Source of the DNA: Tsukamurella pseudospumae
GTDB taxonomy: Bacteria; Actinomycetota; Actinomycetes; Mycobacteriales; Mycobacteriaceae
Assembly (NCBI RefSeq): GCF_001575205.1
Contig: NZ_LSRE01000012.1
Span: 124,001 to 188,000, forward strand
Direction of reading: 5' to 3'
DNA length: 64,000 bases
Both the position numbers and the translations under genes were made by a program. How positions within the stretch are numbered: position 1 is the stretch's first letter; every line of letters starts with the position of its first letter. The notes under the pieces are model-generated. The model saw nothing but the letters and a program-made list of their open reading frames with translations, was not told where the DNA came from and ran no database searches. Positions 21,820-29,987 of this stretch are shown here, one piece after another.

Positions 21820-22709
21820 GGCGCGGTCCAGTAGTGGTAGCCGTGGTGGAGCGTGAAACCGAGGCTCCGGTACAGGGCCTGCGCGCCCGTGTTCGCGTGC
21901 GTGACCTCGAGGAACATCCGGTCGGCGCCCTCTCGGCCGGCCTCCGCGCGCAGCGCGTCCACCAGGCGGGAGGCCAGGCCCCGTCGGCGGTACTCGGGTG
22001 CGACGGCCATCGAGCCGAGGCCGCCCCACACGGTCCCGGCCGCGTCGGCGGTGAGGGTCAGCCTGCCTGCGGCGATCGGCGCACCGTCGGGCCCCGGAAC
22101 AGCGGCGAACCGCGCCCGCCCGTCGACCGAGGTCACCAGCGTTGCGTCGGTGCCGGTGCGCGCGAGCCAGGCCGCGCTGGGGTCGTCCTCGATGACGACG
22201 GAGCCGTCGGGCTCCGGGCCGCCACTCGGCGCGACGAGGACGCCGGTCGGCTGCACGACGGGGGACAGGTCGCGCGCGCCGCGCAGCAGTCGGTCGGAGA
22301 GCGTCAGCTGCAGGGGCAGGTCGCGGTCGGCGTACCAGGCGCGGACGCCGTCGAGGTGTTCCAGCGACGCGTCGGGGTGCAGCGGCGCGGCGCAGCTGGC
22401 GCGGTTCCCGGCGAGGCCGGGGGCGGCCCGGCACAGCCAGCCGTCGATCCACTCCCGCTCCACCGACCACCAGGACCGTGCCCGGGCCAGGTCGAGCGAG
22501 CGGATCTCGCTCGCCCGCACGGGCTTCGGCGGCACGCGCTTGTAGGCGACGACGTCGGACCGGGGCACCGTGATCCGTTCCCCGTCGCGCTCGACGACGA
22601 GCGGCTCACCGTCGGAGACGAGGGTCCCGATGACGTCCGAGGCCAGCCCGGACAGCAGCAGTCGCCGGACGACGACCCGCTCGCCGGGCCTCGGAGACGG
22701 CGGAGTCAT
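21816..22709 (-). CDS. GNAT acetyltransferase, Rv0428c-like
   Basis: 297 residues. The N-terminal ~60 form an SH3-like barrel (VVVRRLLLSGLASDVIGTLV), then a linker, and a C-terminal GNAT domain with the acetyl-CoA motif GSMAVAPEYRRRGLASRLVDA and ALYRSLGFTLHHGYHYW. It lies 4 bases after def, as in mycobacteria. Mycobacterial relatives have been annotated as N-acetylglutamate synthase-like; that activity is not shown by the sequence. Confidence 0.82.
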   Translation of the reverse strand: MTPPSPRPGERVVVRRLLLSGLASDVIGTLVSDGEPLVVERDGERITVPRSDVVAYKRVPPKPVRASEIRSLDLARARSWWSVEREWIDGWLCRAAPGLAGNRASCAAPLHPDASLEHLDGVRAWYADRDLPLQLTLSDRLLRGARDLSPVVQPTGVLVAPSGGPEPDGSVVIEDDPSAAWLARTGTDATLVTSVDGRARFAAVPGPDGAPIAAGRLTLTADAAGTVWGGLGSMAVAPEYRRRGLASRLVDALRAEAGREGADRMFLEVTHANTGAQALYRSLGFTLHHGYHYWTAP

Positions 22710-22713
22710 CTGT

Positions 22714-23304
22714 TCAGTGACCGAAGGGGTCTTCGACGGTGCCGGGCATCCACGTGAGGCCGGGCTCGGTCCAGCCGTTCTTCTTGATGGCCTTCTTGGC
22801 CTGGCGCGCGTACCGGCCCGTGAGGACGTCGGTGTAGAGGAAGCCGTCGAGGTGGCCGGTCTCGTGCTGCAGCATCCGCGCGAAGAAGCCGGTGCCCTCG
22901 ATCTCGACCTTCCGGCCGTCGCGGTCGGTGCCGACGACCTTCGCCCAGTCGGCGCGGCCGGTCGGGAAGGACTCGCCGGGGACGGAGAGGCAACCCTCCC
23001 AGTCGTCGTCGGGGTCGGGCATGGTCTCGGGGATCTCCGAGGTGGTGAGGACGGGGTTGATGACCTCGCCGCGGCGCCGCTCGCCGGCCTCCTCGTCGGG
23101 GCAGTCGTAGACGAACAGTCGCAGCCCGTGGCCCACCTGATTGCCGGCCAGCCCCACGCCGTTCGCGACGTCCATCGTCTCGTACATATCGTCCAGCAAC
23201 GCCACGATCTCGGCCGCGGGCCTACCGTCCGCGTCCAGTTCAACGGGCGTCGTGGTGGTGTGCAGCACGGGGTCGCCGACGATGACGATGGGAAGAACAG
23301 GCAT
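22714..23304 (-). CDS. def: Peptide deformylase
   Basis: 196-residue metalloenzyme removing formyl groups from new proteins. All three motifs are present: [18 protein letters not shown] (metal Cys) and QHETGHLDG (HExxH). ATG 23304 ([15 protein letters not shown]) is chosen; an in-frame start at 23391 would add 29 unlikely residues. It heads the def-GNAT-DUF1990 operon and is divergent from the DUF3263 gene, the mycobacterial order. The 173-base gap to that gene shows no clear element. Confidence 0.95.
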   Translation of the reverse strand: MPVLPIVIVGDPVLHTTTTPVELDADGRPAAEIVALLDDMYETMDVANGVGLAGNQVGHGLRLFVYDCPDEEAGERRRGEVINPVLTTSEIPETMPDPDDDWEGCLSVPGESFPTGRADWAKVVGTDRDGRKVEIEGTGFFARMLQHETGHLDGFLYTDVLTGRYARQAKKAIKKNGWTEPGLTWMPGTVEDPFGH

Positions 23305-23477
23305 GGGCCCACGGTAGTCGGGGTGGTGGCCGGGGCCGCACTCGCGCCAGGGGAGGGGCGTCGCCGACCGGCGTGGGCCGATCCGCGACACGCCCCCGTA
23401 GCCCCGCGGCGCCGCGGCGGACCGTGGTTAGATTGATCCGAACTACAGCGGTGTGATTTCGAATGCGAGGGGAACGC

Positions 23478-23792
23478 ATGGAGGGCGCGACGGCCGCGCG
23501 GGAAGACGACGCGCAGCCCGCCCACGAGCGGGGTGACGACGGACTGACCAGGCGCGAACACGACATCCTGGCGTTCGAGCGCCAGTGGTGGAAGTACGCC
23601 GGTGCCAAGGAGGACGCGATCAAGGAGCTCTTCGGGCTCTCCGCGACCCGGTACTACCAGGTACTCAACGCGTTGGTCGATACGCCGGAGGCGCTCGCCG
23701 CCGACCCGATGCTCGTCAAGCGCCTGCGCCGCGTCCGCTCGAGCCGGCAGAAGGCCCGCGCCGCGCGCAAGCTCGGCTTCGAGATCACGTGA
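23478..23792 (+). CDS. DUF3263 protein, Rv0430-like
   Basis: 104 residues. A polar N-terminus precedes the conserved core LTRREHDILAFERQWWKYAGAKEDAI and LFGLSATRYYQVLNALVDTPEALAADPM, with a basic tail. The core looks like a helix-turn-helix, so DNA binding is possible but unproven. ATG 23478 follows GAGGGG; ATG 23463 is the alternative. The LytR_C gene follows 19 bases later. Confidence 0.85.
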   Translation: MEGATAAREDDAQPAHERGDDGLTRREHDILAFERQWWKYAGAKEDAIKELFGLSATRYYQVLNALVDTPEALAADPMLVKRLRRVRSSRQKARAARKLGFEIT

Positions 23793-23811
23793 TCCGATAC
23801 AGTCGAGTGTC

Positions 23812-24276
23812 GTGAGCACTCAGAACACCCGCGCCGTACCGATCCGGACGATCATCATGATCCTGATCTCGGCCGCGATCATCCTCGCGGCGATCGGGGT
23901 GCACGGTCTCGTGACCCGCAACGACGATCCGCAGGCCGCCCTGAACGCTCAGGAGGCCAAGCTCAAGGCGGCAGCCGCCGAGACGACCGCGGCCCCGGTG
24001 TCCAAGCCGACGGTGTGCCTGCTCGCCGTCGCCCGCGCACCGCTCGCCGACGCGACGGACAGGCTCAAGAAGGCGGGCGTCACCGTCCAGCCCGAGACCG
24101 CGGTCTGGCCCAACCGTCCTGCGGCCCCGCGTGCCACCACCGTCTACTTCGATGACGGCGGTGAGGCGGACGCCAAGACCGTCGCGTCCGCCCTGCCCGG
24201 CTCGACCACCGCGGCGCGCCCGGCGGCGCTCGAGGCGTGCGCCGGTGTCCTCGCCGTCGCCGTGGTGAAGAAGTAG
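23812..24276 (+). CDS. LytR C-terminal domain protein, Rv0431-like
   Basis: 154 residues from GTG 23812. One membrane helix (IRTIIMILISAAIILAAIGV) is followed by a charged linker and an extracytoplasmic LytR_C domain (~65-154) with two Cys (TVCLLAV and LEACAGV), possibly disulfide-linked. It lacks the catalytic LCP domain, so it is an accessory envelope protein. M. tuberculosis Rv0431 occupies this locus. Confidence 0.85.
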   Translation: MSTQNTRAVPIRTIIMILISAAIILAAIGVHGLVTRNDDPQAALNAQEAKLKAAAAETTAAPVSKPTVCLLAVARAPLADATDRLKKAGVTVQPETAVWPNRPAAPRATTVYFDDGGEADAKTVASALPGSTTAARPAALEACAGVLAVAVVKK

Positions 24277-24394
24277 CTCGGTCGAGGCCGACACGGGGGT
24301 CCTGTCCGCAGCGGCGGCCACCGACCCCGATATGATTCGGGCAACCCAGCCCAGGGCGGCACCGCCCAGGAAGCCGTTCCATAAGGAGTCATCG

Positions 24395-25129
24395 ATGACG
24401 AAGCGTCAGTTCCTCGCCCCGCTTGCGATCCTCCCGGTGGCGGCCCTCGCCCTGGTCGGTTGCAGCGCCAACGAGAAGCCCGCTGAGAAGGGCACCGGCC
24501 CCACCGCGCCGGCGGTCGTGAGCGGCGCGTCCGTTCCGACCCAGGGCCTGGTCACCAGCAACGAGGGCGGCCACGGTGCGGACGCGACCGGTGAGAGCGC
24601 CCCGTCGGCCGGCTCGGCGGAAGCCTCGCTCGTCAAGCCCGACGGCAGCAGCGCGGGCAAGGCCACCTTCTCGGAGAAGGACGGCGTCGTCGTGATCGAC
24701 GTGCGGGTCACGGGACTGACCGCCGGCTTCCACGGCATGCACATCCACGAGGTCGGCAAGTGCGAGGCCAACTCGGTCGCCAAGAACGGCGCTCCCGGTT
24801 CCGCCACCAACTTCGGCTCCGCGGGGGGCCATTGGCAGAAGGCCGGCGCGACAGGCCACCCGATGACCGGCGACCTCGTCTCGATCTACGTCAACGCCAA
24901 CGGCACCGGCCAGACAGTGACCAGCACCGGCGCGTTCAGCCTGGCCGACATCAAGAAGAACGCCGACGGCAACGCGCTCATGATCCACGCGGGTCCCGAC
25001 AACTTCGGCAACATCCCGTCGGCGCGCTACACCAATGTCGTTCCGGGTCAGCCCGTGCCGGACGAGACCACGCTCAACACGGGCGACGCCGGCGGGCGCA
25101 TCGCCTGCGGCGTGATCAAGGTCGGTTAA
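24395..25129 (+). CDS. sodC: Cu-type superoxide dismutase lipoprotein SodC
   Basis: 244 residues. The lipobox ALALVGC anchors it outside the membrane. The copper ligands sit in GFHGMHIHEVGKC, SAGGHW and LMIHAGPDNFGN; a C-terminal Cys (RIACGVI) pairs with the first. The usual zinc-site His (HxGDL) is replaced (MTGDL), as in the zinc-free M. tuberculosis enzyme. TAAGGAG lies before the ATG. A TATGAT -10 box at ~24330 is plausible. The YbdK-type ligase follows immediately. Confidence 0.93.
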   Translation: MTKRQFLAPLAILPVAALALVGCSANEKPAEKGTGPTAPAVVSGASVPTQGLVTSNEGGHGADATGESAPSAGSAEASLVKPDGSSAGKATFSEKDGVVVIDVRVTGLTAGFHGMHIHEVGKCEANSVAKNGAPGSATNFGSAGGHWQKAGATGHPMTGDLVSIYVNANGTGQTVTSTGAFSLADIKKNADGNALMIHAGPDNFGNIPSARYTNVVPGQPVPDETTLNTGDAGGRIACGVIKVG

Positions 25130-26268
25130 TCATCGAGCCCGTCGCCTTCGAGGCGTCGCCGCGGCCGACGATCGGCGTCGAGTGGGAGTTCGCCCTCGTC
25201 GACCGGGAGACCGCGGACCTGGTCAGTAGGGCCGGGGAGCTGTTCGACGGGGTCCGTGCCGCGCGGCCGGACATCGCGCCGCAGGTGCATTCGGAGATGC
25301 TGCGCAACACCGTCGAGGTGGTGACGGGCGTCTGCGAGAACACGGCCGAGGCCATGACGGATCTGGCCGCGATCATCGGCGCGGTACGCGGGACCTCGGA
25401 CCGGATGGGCGTCGAGCTCTTCGGCGCGGGCACCCACCCGTTCGCGCAGTGGAACGCGCAGCAGCTCACGGAGAATCCGCGCTACGACGAGCTGATCGCC
25501 CGCACCCAGTGGTGGGGCCGCCAGATGCTCATCTGGGGCGTGCACGTGCACGTCGGCGTGAATCACCGCGACAAGGTGCTGCCGATCATCTCCGCGCTGC
25601 TCAACCACTACCCGCATCTCTTGGCGCTCTCGGCCAGCTCGCCGATGTGGGGCGGCCACGACACCGGCTACGCCAGCACGCGGGCGATGATGTTCCAGCA
25701 GTTGCCCACGGCCGGGCTGCCCTTCCAGTTCGAGCGGTGGAGCGAGTTCGAGCGCTTCGTGCACGACCAGAAGACCACCGGGATCATCGACCACCTCAAC
25801 GAGATCCGCTGGGACATCCGGCCCGCGTGCCACCTCGGCACGATCGAGGTGCGGATCTGCGACGGCATGTCGTCGTTCGCGGAGCTCCAGGCGATCGTCG
25901 CACTGATCCACTGCTTGGTGGTCTGGCTGGATTCCCGCCTGGAGGCGGGGGAGACCCTGCCGACGCTGCCCCCGTGGCACGTCCAGGAGAACAAGTGGCG
26001 CGCCGCTCGCTACGGCCTCGACGCCATCATCATCCAGGACGCGGACAACAACGAGCGCCTCGTCACCGAGGACCTCGACGACCTGCTCGAGCAGCTCGCC
26101 CCGATCGCCCGACGGCTCGGCTGCTCGCGCGAACTGGCCGCGGTCGCCGAGATCACGCAGCGCGGCGCCTCGTACCAGCGACAGCGCGCCGTCGCCGACG
26201 GGGTGTGCAGCACGGACGCCTACCGCGACGTCGTGCGGTCCGTGACGGGCGAGCTGATCCTTCCGTAG
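25129..26268 (+). CDS. YbdK-type carboxylate-amine (glutamate-cysteine-like) ligase
   Basis: About 379 residues. Signatures of the GCS2/YbdK family are TIGVEWEFALVD, WGVHVHVGV, GHDTGYASTRAMM and HLGTIEVRICDGMSSF. Mycobacteria have the same neighbour after sodC. The physiological substrate is unclear in this family. The frame has no ATG, GTG or TTG between the sodC coding region and the conserved TIGVEWEF motif. The best-placed codon is ATC at 25129, 7 bases after AAGG and overlapping the last base of the sodC stop. Either a rare start codon is used or the upstream sequence has an error. Confidence 0.85.
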   Translation: MIEPVAFEASPRPTIGVEWEFALVDRETADLVSRAGELFDGVRAARPDIAPQVHSEMLRNTVEVVTGVCENTAEAMTDLAAIIGAVRGTSDRMGVELFGAGTHPFAQWNAQQLTENPRYDELIARTQWWGRQMLIWGVHVHVGVNHRDKVLPIISALLNHYPHLLALSASSPMWGGHDTGYASTRAMMFQQLPTAGLPFQFERWSEFERFVHDQKTTGIIDHLNEIRWDIRPACHLGTIEVRICDGMSSFAELQAIVALIHCLVVWLDSRLEAGETLPTLPPWHVQENKWRAARYGLDAIIIQDADNNERLVTEDLDDLLEQLAPIARRLGCSRELAAVAEITQRGASYQRQRAVADGVCSTDAYRDVVRSVTGELILP

Positions 26269-26291
26269 TCCCTCGCGTCCCCTCGACGTAT

Positions 26292-26305
26292 AGACGCATG
26301 CGTCT
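26292..26305. promoter_or_regulatory. Perfect 14-base palindrome
   Basis: AGACGCATGCGTCT lies immediately 5' of the Zur-like box. It may be a second operator for the metallophore operon or a short stem after the YbdK gene. Confidence 0.35.
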
Positions 26306-26307
26306 TT

Positions 26308-26332
26308 GTTAACGAAAATCATTGTCGTTAAC
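26308..26332. promoter_or_regulatory. Zur/Fur-like operator of the metallophore operon
   Basis: A 25-base near-perfect palindrome: GTTAACGA (26308-26315) and TCGTTAAC (26325-26332) flank AAATCATTG. Its centre reads GAAAATCATTGTC, one mismatch from the 7-1-7 core GAAAATNATTTTC used by FurB/Zur in mycobacteria and Streptomyces. It ends 8 bases before the GTG of the permease gene, where a bound repressor would block expression. A related Fur family member could be the true ligand. Confidence 0.6.
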
Positions 26333-26340
26333 CTTGCCGC

Positions 26341-27408
26341 GTGCTCACCACCCCGCCCGGCCGTCGTGCCGGTGCCCGACCCGTGCTCTTGGCCGGCGTC
26401 CTCGCCGCGGCGCTGGTCGCGTCGATGGCGATCGCGGTGTCCCAGGGTGCCGCGACGGTGCCGCTCGACGACGCCCGCCGCCTCCTCTGGGCGGCACTGA
26501 GCGGCGGAACGGTGGCCCGCGAGGACTATTCGATCTATTCGATCCTGTGGGACCTGCGCGTCCCCCGCGTGCTGCTCGCCGCCGTCGTCGGCGCCGGGCT
26601 CGCGCTCGCCGGCGTCGCCTGTCAGGCGCTCGTCCGCAATCCGCTCGCCGACCCGTTCATCCTCGGCATCTCCAGTGGCGCCTCCGTGGGGGCGAGCTTC
26701 GTGGTCACCACCGGTGTCGTCGCCGGGCTCGGCGTGGCCGGAACCGCCGGGTCCGCCTTCGTCACGGCGGTCCTCGCCTCCGTGTTGGTGTACCTGCTGA
26801 GCCGGACCTCCGACGGTGCTCTCAGTCCGGTCCGGCTGGTGCTCACGGGCGTGGTGCTCGCCTTCGCCTTCCAGGGGCTCGCGGGCGCGATCGTCTTCTT
26901 CGACCCGGTCGGCGACGCCGCGCGGTCGGTGATGTTCTGGCTCCTCGGCGGATTGGGCGGCGCACAGTGGTCGGTGCTACCGCTCGTAGCGATCACCGTG
27001 GCGGTCTGCGGCGCAGTCATCGCGCGCCTCGCGGGCGTACTGGACGTGCTGGCCCAGGGTGACGAGGCGGCCGCCGCGCTCGGGCTGGATCCGCATCGCG
27101 CCCGGCGAGCACTGTTCCTCGTCATCGTCGTGATGACCTCGGTCCTCGTCGCGGTCGCGGGCACGGTCGGCTTCGTCGGGCTCGTGGTCCCGCACGCCGT
27201 GCGGATGATCGTCGGGCCGGCGCACCGCCGCGTGCTGTTGCTCGCACCCCTCGTCGGTGCGCTGCTCCTGGTCTGGGTCGATCTCCTCAGTCGGCTGGTG
27301 GTGGCACCCCGCGAGCTGCCGCTCGGGATCGTCACGGCATTGGTCGGGGTGCCCGTCTTCATCGTTCTGCTCCGGCGTCGTGGCGGCCTGCTGGGCGGCC
27401 CGGCATGA
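26341..27408 (+). CDS. FecCD-type ABC importer permease
   Basis: 355 residues, about ten membrane spans. Family motifs are LRVPRVLLAAVVGAGLALAG, NPLADPFILGISSGASVGA, the ATPase-contact loop GDEAAAALGL, and GFVGLVVPHAVRM. This family imports siderophores, heme, cobalamin or metal chelates. The GTG is the first start after the Zur-like box; no strong ribosome site is visible, so the mRNA may be nearly leaderless. First of seven tightly packed genes; it overlaps the ATPase gene by 4 bases. Actinobacterial importers of this type have also been labelled putative F420-0 transporters. Confidence 0.9.
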   Translation: MLTTPPGRRAGARPVLLAGVLAAALVASMAIAVSQGAATVPLDDARRLLWAALSGGTVAREDYSIYSILWDLRVPRVLLAAVVGAGLALAGVACQALVRNPLADPFILGISSGASVGASFVVTTGVVAGLGVAGTAGSAFVTAVLASVLVYLLSRTSDGALSPVRLVLTGVVLAFAFQGLAGAIVFFDPVGDAARSVMFWLLGGLGGAQWSVLPLVAITVAVCGAVIARLAGVLDVLAQGDEAAAALGLDPHRARRALFLVIVVMTSVLVAVAGTVGFVGLVVPHAVRMIVGPAHRRVLLLAPLVGALLLVWVDLLSRLVVAPRELPLGIVTALVGVPVFIVLLRRRGGLLGGPA

Positions 27409-28154
27409 GGGTGGAACTGGACTCGGTCTCCGTCGAGCTCGCCGGTCGCCGCATCCTCGACGGGGTGACGCTCGACATCGAGGCGGGGTCGCACGTCGGC
27501 CTCATCGGTCCGAACGGCAGTGGGAAGTCGACGCTGCTGAGGTGCCTCTACCGCGCGATAGCGCCGACCACCGGGTCGGTTCGGGTCGGGGGCGACGACC
27601 TCGGCGGCCTCCGGCGGCGCGACGGTGCCCGACGGGTCGCCGCGGTCACCCAGAGCGAGTCCGGCCACCTGGGATTCACCGTCGAGGAAACCGTGATGCT
27701 GGGCCGGTTCGCCCACGGAGACGCCGGCAGCGACGGGGCCGGCCGCGCCTGCGCGGCGGCGCTCGATGCGGTCGGCGCCGCGCACCTTCGCCGGCGCAGC
27801 GTCCTCGGGCTCTCGGGCGGCGAGCGGCAACGGATCCTCATCGCCCGTGCCCTCGCGCAGGAGACCCCGGTGCTCCTGCTCGACGAGCCCCTCAACCACC
27901 TCGACGTGCGGCACCAGCTGGATCTGCTGAGGCTGCTGCGAGCCACTACGAAGACGACCGTCACCGCCATCCACGACATCGACCTCGCCGCGCAGAGCTG
28001 TGATCGCCTGGTGCTGTTGGACTCCGGCCGGGTCGTCGCGGCCGGAACCCCGGCGACGGTCCTGACGCCGGACCGCATCGCGGACGTCTACGGCGTCCGT
28101 CCCACCGTTGCGACGGCGGGCAGCGGCCCGCCGCGCATCCGCTTCGAACTGTAG
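27405..28154 (+). CDS. FecE/BtuD-type ABC importer ATPase
   Basis: 249 residues. Walker A GPNGSGKST, Q-loop AAVTQSE, signature LSGGERQR, Walker B VLLLDEPLNHLD and the switch His AIHDID are intact. This is the siderophore/cobalamin-uptake subfamily by length and motifs. Coupled by ATGA to the permease; the lipoprotein gene begins 28 bases after its stop. Confidence 0.9.
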   Translation: MRVELDSVSVELAGRRILDGVTLDIEAGSHVGLIGPNGSGKSTLLRCLYRAIAPTTGSVRVGGDDLGGLRRRDGARRVAAVTQSESGHLGFTVEETVMLGRFAHGDAGSDGAGRACAAALDAVGAAHLRRRSVLGLSGGERQRILIARALAQETPVLLLDEPLNHLDVRHQLDLLRLLRATTKTTVTAIHDIDLAAQSCDRLVLLDSGRVVAAGTPATVLTPDRIADVYGVRPTVATAGSGPPRIRFEL

Positions 28155-28182
28155 AACCCGACCGATCGAGAGGATCGAGAAG

Positions 28183-29184
28183 ATGCACCCCCGTTCCCTG
28201 CTCGCCGCCGCCGTCGCGGCGGGCGCCGTGCTGAGCGGCGCCGCCTGCGGTGCGCACCCCGCAGACACCGCCGCGGACGTCATCGACGTCACCAACTGCG
28301 GTGTGCACCAGCAGTACCGGTCACCGACAGCGGCCGTGCCCTACGACGTCTCGGCGATCGAGAAGATGTTCGCCCTGGGGCTCACCGACCGCATGAAGGG
28401 CATCGTGCTCCCGAAGACGGTGCACGGCGTCATCGCGAAGTCCCCCTACCGCGACGAGTACGCCAAGGTCCCGATCCTCAGCGACGGGGTGCTCGCACAG
28501 GAACCCCTCGTGGCCGCCAAGGCCGACTGGGTCTTCGCCGGGTGGCAGGCGGGCTTCAGCCCTGCCCGCGGAGTGACTCCGGAATCGTTGGGGAAGTTGC
28601 GGATCGACAGCTACATGCAGGAGGAGACCTGCTACAACTACGGCGACAAGCCGGCTGCGCGGGCGGCCAACCCGATGGAGGACACCTACGCCGATCTCAC
28701 CAATCTCGGCGCGATCTTCCGCGTCCAGGACCGCGCGACGAAGCTGGTCGACGGTCTCCGGACGCGGGAGCGCACCCTGCAGGAGCGCGCCGACCGGAAG
28801 ACGGTGGGGCCCTCGGTCTTCGTCTACGACTCGGGAACCGCCGAGCCCTACACCGCCGGGCGCCGCGCCGCGGCCGACCGGGTCGTCTCCCTGGCCGGCG
28901 GCCGCTCCGTGACCCATGACCTGGACGGGCGGTGGACCACCGTCGGCTGGGAGTCCGTCGTGCAGGCGCAACCCGAGGTGATCGTCATCGTCGACTACGA
29001 CAAGCAGCCCGCACAGCAGAAGATCGACTACCTGCGACAGTCGTCGCCGATCAAGGACTCGCCCGCGGTGCGGGAGAATCGCATCCGCGTCGTGGACTAC
29101 GCGGAGCTGGTGGCGGGGCCGCGGAACCTCGACGCCGCGCAGTCGCTGGCGGAGTACCTGGAGCAGAGCGGGACGGCCCGATGA
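28183..29184 (+). CDS. Metal-chelate-binding lipoprotein (FecB-like)
   Basis: 333 residues. A signal peptide ends in the lipobox LSGAAC (~22). The mature part opens VIDVTNCGVHQQY, the NCG pattern of many actinobacterial FecB-like proteins. Two half-domains follow, with SVVQAQPEVIVIVDYD between. A Cys in EETCYNYGD may bond with that of NCG. GAGAGGATCGAGAAG gives a ribosome site. It should deliver the ligand of the FecCD importer. Ligand unknown; a metallophore complex is proposed from context. Confidence 0.88.
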   Translation: MHPRSLLAAAVAAGAVLSGAACGAHPADTAADVIDVTNCGVHQQYRSPTAAVPYDVSAIEKMFALGLTDRMKGIVLPKTVHGVIAKSPYRDEYAKVPILSDGVLAQEPLVAAKADWVFAGWQAGFSPARGVTPESLGKLRIDSYMQEETCYNYGDKPAARAANPMEDTYADLTNLGAIFRVQDRATKLVDGLRTRERTLQERADRKTVGPSVFVYDSGTAEPYTAGRRAAADRVVSLAGGRSVTHDLDGRWTTVGWESVVQAQPEVIVIVDYDKQPAQQKIDYLRQSSPIKDSPAVRENRIRVVDYAELVAGPRNLDAAQSLAEYLEQSGTAR

Positions 29185-29987
29185 GCGCGCCCGGCTCCGC
29201 ACCCGAATCCGTTGCCGACGTCCTGGATCTCGCCCGCGAGGTCGCGGAGGACGAGGTGGCCCGCAGCGTCTTCTTCGTCGCGCACGGCACCCGGCTCGCG
29301 GGAAGCGAGCAGCGCTACCGCAACCGCTACGTCCTCGTGCGCGTCGGGGACTCCTTCGGCGCGTGCGCCTTCGAGGAGGGTGAGCTGGACCCCGGCGTCG
29401 CCGACCTGTCCGGCGAGCCGCTCGCGGCACTGCTCGATCACGCCGCCCAACCGCTGCGGATCGCCGCCGCCGACGCGGCACTCGGCGCCGCGGCACCGCA
29501 CCGCGACGATCCGCGCGCCGAACTGCGAACCCTGCCCACCGGCACCCCCGACGTCCGCGCGGTGGCCCGGGACGCGGCCGTGGCGGAGCTGCTCACGGTC
29601 GCTCCGGGCGCGCGGGTCGGCCTGATCGGCGTGGTCAATCCCCTGGTGGCCGCGATCCGGGAACGCGGCGGGGAGCCGCTGCTCGCCGACCGGAACCTCG
29701 AGCGCACCCACTGGGGCGACCCCGTCGCCGACGACCATCGTGACGTCATCGCGCAGGCGGATGTCGTGCTCGCGACCGGGATGACGCTCGGCAACGGCAG
29801 TTTCGACGAGATCCTGACGACGTGCCGGGAGCGGGGCGTGCCGTTGGCGGTGTACGCACAGAGCGGAGCTGCAGTGGCCCGCGCCTTCCTCGGCGCCGGC
29901 CTCACGGCCCTCTCCGCCGAGCACTTCCCGTTCTCCCAGTTCTCCGCCGACGCCTCGCCGATGTACCTGTACCGGGGGCACGCGTGA
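29181..29987 (+). CDS. DUF364-like 'heavy-metal chelation' Rossmann protein
   Basis: 268 residues, no membrane segment. The N-terminal half (to ~125) looks like the DUF4213-type domain. The C-terminal half is a Rossmann-like fold with RVGLIGVVNPLVAAIRERG, then DVVLATGMTLGNGSFDEIL and a last helix-strand VAVYAQSGAAVARAF. Pfam describes DUF364 as a putative heavy-metal chelation domain. Function in this operon is unknown; it may handle the metal or a chelate intermediate. It overlaps both neighbours by 4 bases. Confidence 0.72.
   Translation: MSAPGSAPESVADVLDLAREVAEDEVARSVFFVAHGTRLAGSEQRYRNRYVLVRVGDSFGACAFEEGELDPGVADLSGEPLAALLDHAAQPLRIAAADAALGAAAPHRDDPRAELRTLPTGTPDVRAVARDAAVAELLTVAPGARVGLIGVVNPLVAAIRERGGEPLLADRNLERTHWGDPVADDHRDVIAQADVVLATGMTLGNGSFDEILTTCRERGVPLAVYAQSGAAVARAFLGAGLTALSAEHFPFSQFSADASPMYLYRGHA

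Noticed and set aside
22710-23819. A 667-codon frame extending the GNAT gene across def
   Set aside because: The extension is antisense-like, low-complexity and overlaps the real def gene; ATG 22709 gives the known family length.
26341-29184. Annotation of the ABC importer as a classical ferric-siderophore system
   Set aside because: The operator resembles a Zur box rather than an IdeR box, and no NRPS or NIS siderophore synthetase is nearby. The ligand is left open.
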